DNA of 21,967 nucleotides from Acidobacteriaceae bacterium. Its GTDB lineage: Bacteria; Acidobacteriota; Terriglobia; Terriglobales; Acidobacteriaceae. The first letter of the stretch is position 1. Every line of letters starts with the position of its first letter. Below are positions 8,270 through 16,077 of this stretch, piece by piece. The notes under the pieces were generated by a model. The model was given only the letters and a program-made list of their open reading frames with translations. It did no database searches and was not told where the DNA came from. Position numbers and translations under genes: made by a program. Location: NCBI GenBank assembly GCA_030838305.1, contig JAUTWY010000317.1, positions 1-21,967 of the forward strand. Reading direction: 5' to 3'.

Positions 8270-11200
8270 GTGACCGGATTCAAAGTCGTCCTTCGTTGGT
8301 TTGCGTGGATTACGCTTTTGTGGTCGGTGGGATCGAGTGTCGCCCAGCAAGTTCCCGAGAACCTATATCAGGATTTGCGTTGGCGCATGATAGGACCGTT
8401 TCGCGGTGGCCGCACCCGCGCCGCCGCCGGCGTTCCCAGCCAGCCCAATGTTTTCTACGTGGGCCAGGTCAACGGCGGTGTGTGGAAGTCTGACGATTAC
8501 GGACGCACGTGGACTCCGATTTTTGATCACGAGTCCACGCAATCGATCGGCGCCATCGCCGTTGCTGCATCCAATCCAAGCATCATTTATGTCGGCAGCG
8601 GGGAAGGCCTGCACCGGCCCGACCTCTCGGTGGGCAATGGCATCTACAAATCGACTGACGCCGGAAAAACCTGGATACATCTGGGACTCCGCGACGGACT
8701 GCAGATTCCCGCCTTAGCCATCGATCCTCGCGATCCCAACCGGGTATTCGCTGCCGTGCTCGGCCATCCCTACGGCCCGAATGAGGAGCGCGGCCTGTTC
8801 CGTTCCACTGACGGTGGCCAGTCCTGGCAAAAGATTATTTACAAGAACGAAAACACCGGCGCCTCCGACGTTGCGATTGATCCATCCCATCCCGATGTGA
8901 TGTACGCCTCGATGTGGGAGGCCCGCGAGGGCCCTTGGGAAGACAACAATGAATTCAATGGAACAGGCGGCGGGCTGTTCAAGTCCACCGACGGCGGAAA
9001 TACCTGGCATCCTCTCACCAACGGCCTGCCGAAGGATCTCACGCAAATTTATGTGGCCATTGCTCCCAGCGATACCCGCCGCCTCTACGCAACGGTTGCC
9101 GTCGCTTCGGGCCCGCTGGCTTTTTATCGTTCTGACGATGCCGGGGAAAATTGGTTCAAAGCAACCGATGATCCGCGCCCATCCGGACGTATCGGCGGCG
9201 GCGACCTTGCCATCCCGCGAGTGGATTCAAAAAACGCAGACGTCGTGTACAGCGCAAGCACTGTCACCATGCGGTCCGCCGATGGCGGCAAATCGTGGTC
9301 GAGTTTCCGCGGCGCGCCCGGCGGCGACGACTATCAGAATCTCTGGATCAATCCCACCGATCCAAACATCATTCTTCTCGTCAGCGATCAGGGAGCTCTA
9401 GTAACCGTCAATGGTGGGGTCACCTGGAGTTCGTGGTACAACCAGCCGACGGCGCAGATCTATCACGTCGCTGTCACTCCTACTTTTCCGTATCGTGTCT
9501 GCGGAGGCCAACAGGAGAGCGGTTCCGTGTGCATCTCCAGCCGCGGCCATGACGGCGTCATTACCTTCCGCGACTGGCACCCCGTGGGCGTGATTGAATA
9601 TGGCTACGTCGCACCCGACCCTCTCGACCCTGACATTATTTACGGCGGTGGGCGAAGCGAGGTTTCAAAGTTTCACTGGTCCACCGGCCAGGTGCAGAAC
9701 ATTACTCCCATTCCGCTGCGTAGCGCGAAATATCGCACCGACCGCACCGAGCCGTTGATGTTCTCGCCGCTCGACCCGCATACCCTTTATTTCGCCAGCA
9801 ATGTGCTGTTCAAGACTACGGACGGCGGAAATTCCTGGCAGACCATCAGCACCGACCTCACTCGCGAAAATCCCGGCGTTCCACCCAGCGTGGGCAGCCT
9901 TGTTGCCAAAGCTGCTGAAAAACAGCGCGGCGTCATCTACGCTCTCGCTCCTTCGTTCAAGACCATCGACACGCTCTGGGCTGGCACCGACGACGGCCTC
10001 GTCTGGCTGACTCGCGACGGCGGCAAGAGTTGGAACGATATCACTCCGAAAGAGCTGACGCCGTGGAGCAAGATTACGCAGATCAGCGCCTCACATTTCG
10101 ACGACGAATCCGCCTACGCTTCGGTGAGCCGCTTCCGCATCGACGACAACCGTCCGTATATCTACCGCACTCATGATGGCGGCAAAACCTGGAAGCTAAT
10201 CACCACTGGCCTTCCTGACTTCGGCCCTGTGGATACCGTTCGCGAAGACCCTTTGCGCAAAGGGCTGTTGTTTGCCGGCACGGAGAATTCAGTCTGGGTC
10301 TCTTTCGATGACGGCGATGACTGGCAATCCCTGCAACTGAATCTGCCACACACCTCCATGCGTGACCTTTGGATTCAGAACGACGACCTCATCGTCGCAA
10401 CCCACGGCCGGTCCTTCTGGATTCTCGATGACATCGCACCTTTACGCGAACTGACCAGTTCGTTAACCGGTGTTGACGCGCATCTCTTCGCTCCCGCGCC
10501 CTCCTCCCGTGTGCAGCGCGATACCAACACGGACACGCCGCTTCCTCCCGATGAACCTGCTGGTGCCAATCCGCCCGATGGTGCCATCATCGATTACTAT
10601 CTGGCACATAATAATTCTGCTCCCGTGACAATCGAAATCCTCGATGCTCGCGGCCAGCTCGTTCGCCGTTTTTCCACCGCTGATCGACCCAACGTCACCG
10701 ACGCGGACTTGAAAAAGCAACTCATCCCTCTCTACTGGCTCCGCCCCTTTCGCTCTCTGTCTTCCGAGGCGGGCATGCATCGCTGGGTCTGGGATCTTCA
10801 CTATGCCGCGCCCGATTCCACGCGCCATGAATATCCCATTGCCGCAATCCCTGGAGACACGCCCCGCTATCCGCTCGGCCCTACGGCTTTGCCAGGCTCG
10901 TATACAGCGCGCCTCACGGCGAACGGGAAAACTTATGCAGCACCCTTCAGCGTGAAGATGGATACACGTGTGCCCATCTCTGAGGCTGGCCTCGCAAGGA
11001 AATTTCAACTCGAGAAGCGTCTCGCGGCGATCTTGAGCGAGACATCCGGGGCTGTAATGCAAGCCGGATCGATTCGCGAGCCATTGCAAAAACTGAGTCA
11101 GCGAGCCAGCGGTCCCAGCCGCGATGCCGTGCAGGCTCTTCAGACCAAACTGGCTGGACTTCTCGGAGCCGCAGGTTTCGCCGCGCCACCTGTGGATGCC

Positions 11201-11458
11201 GTCACCCTTACGCGAGTAAATGGACAAGTGGCTACCTTGTATGGACAAGTGTGGCAGGTTGATGCCGAACCAACCCTAGCGCAATCTGAAGCCGGCGCCG
11301 CCATCGAACACGATGCATCGGACGCGATGAAGCGTTGGGATGCGATTAAGAGTTCAGATCTTCCCGCACTCAATCGCGTACTCCGCGGCGTGAAATTACC
11401 CGAGGTGCAAATTGAATCGGAATCCCGAAGAGATGAAACTGGGATGGACGAAGAATAG
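8270..11458 (+). CDS. Large secreted Asp-box (BNR) beta-propeller protein, sortilin/Vps10-like
   Basis: A 1062-residue exported protein with many Asp-box hairpins, of the kind annotated as BNR-repeat or VPS10-domain glycosyl hydrolase. The start was set at GTG 8270 because it begins a classical signal peptide (MTGFKVVLRW, hydrophobic core, cleavage near SSVAQQ) and has AAGGGGG about 6 nt upstream; an upstream GTG at 8210 would add 20 residues. About eleven Asp-box units are readable, for example VWKSDDYGRTW, IYKSTDAGKTW, LFRSTDGGQSW, FYRSDDAGENW, LFKTTDGGNSW and IYRTHDGGKTW. They fill roughly residues 60-720 and could form two propellers. The remaining ~300 residues contain a beta-sandwich-like part and a helical end with no recognised motif. 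No catalytic residues can be assigned, so enzymatic activity is unproven. The Asp-box repeats make some local coding repeats on the DNA level. Confidence 0.85.
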   Translation: MTGFKVVLRWFAWITLLWSVGSSVAQQVPENLYQDLRWRMIGPFRGGRTRAAAGVPSQPNVFYVGQVNGGVWKSDDYGRTWTPIFDHESTQSIGAIAVAASNPSIIYVGSGEGLHRPDLSVGNGIYKSTDAGKTWIHLGLRDGLQIPALAIDPRDPNRVFAAVLGHPYGPNEERGLFRSTDGGQSWQKIIYKNENTGASDVAIDPSHPDVMYASMWEAREGPWEDNNEFNGTGGGLFKSTDGGNTWHPLTNGLPKDLTQIYVAIAPSDTRRLYATVAVASGPLAFYRSDDAGENWFKATDDPRPSGRIGGGDLAIPRVDSKNADVVYSASTVTMRSADGGKSWSSFRGAPGGDDYQNLWINPTDPNIILLVSDQGALVTVNGGVTWSSWYNQPTAQIYHVAVTPTFPYRVCGGQQESGSVCISSRGHDGVITFRDWHPVGVIEYGYVAPDPLDPDIIYGGGRSEVSKFHWSTGQVQNITPIPLRSAKYRTDRTEPLMFSPLDPHTLYFASNVLFKTTDGGNSWQTISTDLTRENPGVPPSVGSLVAKAAEKQRGVIYALAPSFKTIDTLWAGTDDGLVWLTRDGGKSWNDITPKELTPWSKITQISASHFDDESAYASVSRFRIDDNRPYIYRTHDGGKTWKLITTGLPDFGPVDTVREDPLRKGLLFAGTENSVWVSFDDGDDWQSLQLNLPHTSMRDLWIQNDDLIVATHGRSFWILDDIAPLRELTSSLTGVDAHLFAPAPSSRVQRDTNTDTPLPPDEPAGANPPDGAIIDYYLAHNNSAPVTIEILDARGQLVRRFSTADRPNVTDADLKKQLIPLYWLRPFRSLSSEAGMHRWVWDLHYAAPDSTRHEYPIAAIPGDTPRYPLGPTALPGSYTARLTANGKTYAAPFSVKMDTRVPISEAGLARKFQLEKRLAAILSETSGAVMQAGSIREPLQKLSQRASGPSRDAVQALQTKLAGLLGAAGFAAPPVDAVTLTRVNGQVATLYGQVWQVDAEPTLAQSEAGAAIEHDASDAMKRWDAIKSSDLPALNRVLRGVKLPEVQIESESRRDETGMDEE

Positions 11459-11543
11459 CCGATGCCGTGAATCCCGGGTCGTATTCAGACGGTTTTCTCT
11501 CTAGCCGAATGTCCGCATCGTCCCTCGTAAACCGAGAGATGTG

Positions 11544-11565
11544 TGCAAGATCTTGCAAGCTTTTT
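11544..11565 (+). terminator. Possible intrinsic terminator after the Asp-box gene
   Basis: A perfect 14-bp palindrome (TGCAAGATCTTGCA, 11544-11557) is followed by AGC and five T residues (11561-11565). It lies 86 bp past the stop codon. The stem must open a loop at its centre, leaving only about five pairs, so it is a modest terminator at best. Confidence 0.4.
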
Positions 11566-11639
11566 GCGTTCTTGCCTGTTCACCAAAATTAATTGTCGCC
11601 TTTCCTGGATGAATCGAAGGCAATTGCACGGAACCGCGG

Positions 11640-11645
11640 TATAAT
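11640..11645 (+). promoter_or_regulatory. Candidate -10 box (TATAAT) for the Kelch gene
   Basis: An exact TATAAT lies 126 bp before the start codon. No good TTGACA-like -35 hexamer sits 16-18 bp upstream, so it may need an activator or be a chance match. Confidence 0.4.
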
Positions 11646-11691
11646 CCGGCGGCCTTAAGGTTTCAGGCCGAACGCAGTCGAAGCATTTACC

Positions 11692-11717
11692 GCGGCGTTG
11701 CGCTTTGGAAACGCCGC
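11692..11717 (+). other. Leader hairpin upstream of the Kelch gene
   Basis: GCGGCGTT (11692-11699) and AACGCCGC (11710-11717) form an 8-bp stem with a 10-nt loop. No T-tract follows, so it is not a terminator. It lies in the presumed 5' untranslated region and could stabilise the mRNA or bind a regulator. Confidence 0.4.
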
Positions 11718-11771
11718 ATAAGAATCCACAATTCACCATCACAAATCAATAAAAAAATTGAGAAGAACAAA

Positions 11772-13271
11772 ATGAAAGCTTTCCGCGTTCTGACAATTGC
11801 GCTAACCCTGCTGGCGTGGTCGGCTATCGCCAGTTCGCAGGAACCGTTTACCGCAGGTACGTGGCACGTGCTACGAACCGCGCCACCATCCCCGGTTGCT
11901 CACATGATGCTGCTCACCGATGGCTCCGTCCTGGTAAACAGTTTCTTCTTCACGACCCATACTGATAATTGGTACCGCCTGGTTCCCGACAGCACCGGCA
12001 GTTACATCAATGGACATTGGGTGAACGCGGGCAGCGCGCCGGCGGGCTACAATCCACTCTATTTTGCTTCAGAGGTTCTACCCTCCGGCCAGGTTGTGAT
12101 CATTGGCGGTGAATATAACAACGGCAGCGCGGTTTGGACCACCCTCGGCGCGATCTATAACCCGCACACCAATACCTGGACATCTTTGGCAGCGCCCGCA
12201 GGCTGGTCCACCGTGGGCGATGCACAAAGCGTCGTGCTACCCAACGGCAAAATGATGCTGGCGAATTGTTGCACCGTTCAGCAGGCCATTCTATCCAGCC
12301 TCAGCCCCGTCACCTGGACCAGCACCGGGGCGGGAAAGTTCGACGTCAATGACGAAGAAGGCTGGACCTTGCTGCCCAGCGGCAAGGTGCTCACCGTGGA
12401 TGCCTATGTCTTCGCTTACAATCCCTCCGGCACTAACTCCGAGATCTATACGCCCAGCACGGGTACCTGGGCGAGCGCGGGAAGCACCATCAAACAACTC
12501 TGGGACTCCTGCGGCGGATCCACTGGTGCCTCCTACGAGGTGGGCCCTTCCGTCCTGCGTCCCGACGGAACCGTTATCTGGACTGGAGCGAACGGCTGCG
12601 GCACCGGCCATACAGCGATTTATCACACCGCCAATGCCACCTGGACGGCCGGACCAGACTTTGCGCCTGGTCTCGACATCGCGGACGGCCCCGCGGCATT
12701 GTTACCCAATGGCAACGTGCTTCTTGACACCAGCCCGGGAATCTTCGGAACCGGTAGCAAGTTCTACGAGTGGGATGGCACTACCATGAACCTCACTACG
12801 GCTCCCCCGCTCGCGCCCTCGGATAGTTCCTACGTTGGAAACGTGGTCTGCCTGCCGACGGGTCAGGTTATGTTCACCGACTTCTCCTCGAGCGTTGAAA
12901 TCTACACCCCCAGCGGCACCTACCAGGCTGCGTGGCAGCCCACCGTCACTAGCGTGGCTTCCACCCTCACTCATGGCACTGTAAACAACGTGATCACGGG
13001 CACTCAGTTCAACGGCTTGTCGCAGTGCGCTGCCTATGGCGATGACAACCAAAGCGCCACGAACTGGCCCTTGGTGCGGATCACCAACAGCACGACCGGC
13101 AGAGTGGTGTATACCCGGACCCATAAGTTCAGCACGATGGGCGTGGCCACCGGAGCGAAATCGGTGTCTGCACAGTTTGACATTCCGGGCGCCATCGGAC
13201 TTGGTGCGAGCACGCTTGAAGTCGTGGCGAATGGCATTCCATCTGCCGCCATCGCCGTAGTCATTAACTAG
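11772..13271 (+). CDS. Secreted galactose-oxidase-like Kelch propeller protein
   Basis: A 499-residue exported protein with the architecture of galactose oxidase-like proteins: signal peptide (MKAFRVLTIALTLLAW, cleavage near IASSQ), a Kelch-type propeller (about residues 35-380), and a C-terminal early-set/DUF1929-like immunoglobulin domain (about 385-499). Propeller blades show repeated LPSGQVVIIGGEYN, LPNGKMMLANC, LPSGKVLTVDAY and LPNGNVLLDTS strands followed by TNTW or TGTW turns. The C-terminal block AAYGDDNQSATNWPLVRI and RTHKFSTMGVATG is the conserved core of the DUF1929-type domain. I cannot locate a full copper-ligand set, and the usual His in the RTHxHSTM-like segment appears as Phe, so oxidase activity is doubtful. 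The ATG start is supported by GAGAAG six bases upstream. It is monocistronic, between its own promoter region and a strong terminator. Confidence 0.82.
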   Translation: MKAFRVLTIALTLLAWSAIASSQEPFTAGTWHVLRTAPPSPVAHMMLLTDGSVLVNSFFFTTHTDNWYRLVPDSTGSYINGHWVNAGSAPAGYNPLYFASEVLPSGQVVIIGGEYNNGSAVWTTLGAIYNPHTNTWTSLAAPAGWSTVGDAQSVVLPNGKMMLANCCTVQQAILSSLSPVTWTSTGAGKFDVNDEEGWTLLPSGKVLTVDAYVFAYNPSGTNSEIYTPSTGTWASAGSTIKQLWDSCGGSTGASYEVGPSVLRPDGTVIWTGANGCGTGHTAIYHTANATWTAGPDFAPGLDIADGPAALLPNGNVLLDTSPGIFGTGSKFYEWDGTTMNLTTAPPLAPSDSSYVGNVVCLPTGQVMFTDFSSSVEIYTPSGTYQAAWQPTVTSVASTLTHGTVNNVITGTQFNGLSQCAAYGDDNQSATNWPLVRITNSTTGRVVYTRTHKFSTMGVATGAKSVSAQFDIPGAIGLGASTLEVVANGIPSAAIAVVIN

Positions 13272-13291
13272 TTGCTGGTCGCCTTAGAACT

Positions 13292-13328
13292 GGCGCCCGG
13301 GATTGCTGCAATCCCGGCGCCGTTTTTT
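13292..13328 (+). terminator. Strong intrinsic terminator after the Kelch gene
   Basis: The arms (13 paired bases with one bulged C; loop CTG) run from GGCGCCCGGGATTG to CAATCCCGGCGCC, followed by G and TTTTTT (13323-13328). It begins 20 bp past the stop codon. The other strand has no T-tract, so it serves only the plus-strand gene. Confidence 0.9.
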
Positions 13329-13397
13329 CTTCTGACTTTCGTGACCTGGGGCGTTTCTGTCGGACGCGGCTGTTCGCGAAGTACTTGGCGCGATCTT

Positions 13398-15947
13398 CTA
13401 CAAACCTTCGACCGCGCGCTGCAACTTCCGAGCAATCTCTCCAGCATCGCTGCCAACCGCAAAGTTTATCGGCTTCCCGATACGCACCTGAATCGTGCCC
13501 GGAGGGGCGGTTTTTTTTCCTGCTTGCTTCAGTTCAAACAATCCCACGATCCGCATGGGTAATACTGGAATGCCTAGATTATTCGCCAACAACCCAATCC
13601 CGGCGCGAAACGGGTTGATGTTGCCATCCACTGTGTGCCGCCCTTCGGGAAAGACCAGCACGCTGTATCCCTGGTCCACGGCCGCACCGGCGTAGGCGAA
13701 GCTCTGCCGGAAGCCAGCCTCGCGCGGCAGCGGAAACAGGTTCAGCAAAGAAACTCCCAGCACCCACTGCGTCCGATCGTAGATTCTGCCAAACCAACCT
13801 CTGCCAGGAGCAGGCGTGCGCAGGGCTTCCAAGGCCTCGCCGCCAGTCGCGGTTGCGATCCGACGCCGCAGTCGCGCGGGTAATGCCGTCTGTACGAATC
13901 CAACATCCACCCCAGCAATATGATTGCAGACCACCAACAGCGGCCCGTTGCAGCCTCGCAGATTTTCCCGTCCCTGAATCCGCGGCCAGCCCAGCAGAAT
14001 CATGGCCGGCCTCAGCAGCAAATAATGTGCCAGCCATCGCACCCCCGTTACCGGCCAGCGCAACACCCAACGCGGATAGTGATACTCCACGCGCGGCCGC
14101 GGCTCTCCGCCCAACATCCTTTCTACATCGCCCACACTCCGCGCCGCGCTGAAACGCGTCTCGCTCAGATCAACTTGATACCGATCCTCGAGCGCACTGA
14201 CCAGTTCCACGCGATCCAGCGAACTCAGCCCAAAATCAGAATCGAGCGACGCCTCAGAGTCCAGCCCAGCAGCGCTCCGCCCCGTAATACGGCCGATCAA
14301 TTGCGCCACGGGACTCTCATTCACAACGTCTTCCCTCCCGGCTTGCAGAATCTGCCTTGCCGCGAATTCAGCAATCAGGTTACGCCGCGGCTTCTGCGTG
14401 CCGGTGCGCGGAAAGTCTTGCTGCGGCCACCGCACCCACATCCTCATGCGCTGGAATTCCGCCAGGGACTGGTTCGCACGCTCCACTAACGTTTCCACTC
14501 TGGTGGCATCGTCCGTGATCAAGACCGCACACGGCTCCGCATTTCCCCCACGCTCAATCCCGACCACGACACAATCTTTCACTCCCAGCTGAAGCCGCAA
14601 GGCTGCCTCCAGATCTTCCGGATAAATATTCAGTCCGGCAGGCGTTACGATCACTTCTTTCTTACGGCCCTTGAAATAAAGATTTCCGGCCTCGTCCAGG
14701 GCGCCCACATCTCCGGTGCCGTACCAGCCGTCTTTATCTGTAATCCGGTCGACAACTTCCTCGCGCCGGCCTCCCCTCCAATACGCCGCCACTCCGCCAC
14801 CGCGAATCAGGATCTCGCCGTCTTCAGCCAGCTTCACTTCCCTCCCGGGCAGCACCTTTCCAATCGATCCTTTCCCCAGCTTGAAAGGATGATTCACGCT
14901 GATCAGCGACGTCGTCTCCGTCATTCCGTATCCCTGAATCGCGGCATAGCCCAGGCGGTCCCAGAATTCTTCGGTCTCCCTATCCAGCGCTGCGCCGCCG
15001 CAAATGAACGCCCAGAACTTCCACCCAAACTTCCGGCGAATCGCGCGAAACATCCACCATCGGCGCAGGAAATGCCTCCCTTCGGCTGCGCGGAACCGCC
15101 GTCGAAACTCTTCGGCCTTCCCAATATCTTCGAGGTCGCGCTCAACCTTCTGCTTCAACGACTGCAACACCCTAGGCACAGTCACCAACACCGACGCTCT
15201 CTCTCTTCGAATCGTGCTTACAATCTCCGAAGGCTTCAGCTCTTCCTGAAAAATCACCGTCCCGCCCAGCAGCGGCGGAAGAAACATTCCCAGAAATTGC
15301 CCGAAGACATGACTCAGCGGCAGCAAATTCAAGAACCGCACAGGATGCACCCATCGCTCATACTTCAAATACCGCAGCATCTCCCGTTCCAGCGGAGCGA
15401 TGTTGGCCAGAACATTGCCATGCGTAATGACCACGCCCTTGGGCTCAGCCGTAGTCCCGGAAGTAAATACGATTTGCATAGTGTCACTGCAGCCAAGCGC
15501 GGCAGGAGAAACAGGAGGGCTTGGCGAATTGCCAAACCGCTTCGATAAGTCATCAAGAACAAACAGTGGAGTGGCCGTGCCGTCTGAATTGGCGCACTGC
15601 CTCGAGTTCCTTCGCGAACACACCCAAAGTCCAGCCCCGACCTGCCGCGCCACCCGCTTCGCGAAATCCGCCGATGCCCCTTCGTCCATTGGAACAACGA
15701 TCGCGCCACGCATCGCGCATCCAAAAAACGCCGCAACCCACTCCGCGCAGTTTTCGGCCCACAGCATCACCGGCTCGCCCTTGCCGATCCCTCGCGCCTC
15801 CAGTTCCCAGCAAAACCGATTCGCCATCTCCAGAACCTCCCCGTACGTGCGCCACTCCATGCGGTATCCGCGCCGCTGCCCGTACGCACGCTCCTCGCAG
15901 TGCGCCTTAAAGTTCGTCAGAAAGAACTCTGCTAACGATTCGGCCAT
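13398..15947 (-). CDS. Fused acyl-AMP synthetase, acyl carrier and PlsC acyltransferase
   Basis: An 849-residue three-domain enzyme predicted to activate a fatty acid with ATP, carry it on a phosphopantetheine arm and transfer it to a lysophospholipid or other acceptor at the inner membrane. The domains are: AMP-forming ligase (1-530; P-loop FTSGTTAEPKG at 161-171, GYGMTETT at 339-346, YGTGDVG at 409-415, catalytic Lys519 in RTGTQKPRR); acyl carrier (about 545-615; GLSSLDRVEL, with Ser576 the likely phosphopantetheine site, the usual preceding Asp replaced by Ser); and a lysophosphatidate-type acyltransferase (630-849; NHIAGVD with H676 and D681, and FPEGR at 766-770). E. coli Aas has the reverse order and lacks an integral carrier. 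The ATG has no strong ribosome site. It lies 130 bp downstream of the candidate selenoprotein on the same strand. The acyl chain and acceptor are unknown. Confidence 0.9.
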   Translation of the reverse strand: MAESLAEFFLTNFKAHCEERAYGQRRGYRMEWRTYGEVLEMANRFCWELEARGIGKGEPVMLWAENCAEWVAAFFGCAMRGAIVVPMDEGASADFAKRVARQVGAGLWVCSRRNSRQCANSDGTATPLFVLDDLSKRFGNSPSPPVSPAALGCSDTMQIVFTSGTTAEPKGVVITHGNVLANIAPLEREMLRYLKYERWVHPVRFLNLLPLSHVFGQFLGMFLPPLLGGTVIFQEELKPSEIVSTIRRERASVLVTVPRVLQSLKQKVERDLEDIGKAEEFRRRFRAAEGRHFLRRWWMFRAIRRKFGWKFWAFICGGAALDRETEEFWDRLGYAAIQGYGMTETTSLISVNHPFKLGKGSIGKVLPGREVKLAEDGEILIRGGGVAAYWRGGRREEVVDRITDKDGWYGTGDVGALDEAGNLYFKGRKKEVIVTPAGLNIYPEDLEAALRLQLGVKDCVVVGIERGGNAEPCAVLITDDATRVETLVERANQSLAEFQRMRMWVRWPQQDFPRTGTQKPRRNLIAEFAARQILQAGREDVVNESPVAQLIGRITGRSAAGLDSEASLDSDFGLSSLDRVELVSALEDRYQVDLSETRFSAARSVGDVERMLGGEPRPRVEYHYPRWVLRWPVTGVRWLAHYLLLRPAMILLGWPRIQGRENLRGCNGPLLVVCNHIAGVDVGFVQTALPARLRRRIATATGGEALEALRTPAPGRGWFGRIYDRTQWVLGVSLLNLFPLPREAGFRQSFAYAGAAVDQGYSVLVFPEGRHTVDGNINPFRAGIGLLANNLGIPVLPMRIVGLFELKQAGKKTAPPGTIQVRIGKPINFAVGSDAGEIARKLQRAVEGL

Positions 15948-16077
15948 GGATGAAGCATCGGGGAGGCACAGAAATAAGCTGGAAGCCTCTCAGGCAAGTT
16001 TAGTAGTAGAAGAGAACAACTGCCATCGACCGAGAAAAGGGCTTTCGTAAATGGAAATAAGACACTGTCCGGACTCG

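Larger units (their letters stand above)
11459..11771 (+). other. 313-bp intergenic region and leader of the Kelch gene
   Basis: No gene is supportable here. From left to right it holds a 14-bp palindrome followed by a T-tract (probable terminator, 11544-11565), a TATAAT box (11640-11645), an 8-bp leader hairpin (11692-11717) and a GAGAAG ribosome site (11760-11765) six bases before the ATG at 11772. If transcription begins just after the TATAAT box, the leader is about 120 nt long and its last third is A-rich and unstructured. Confidence 0.5.
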
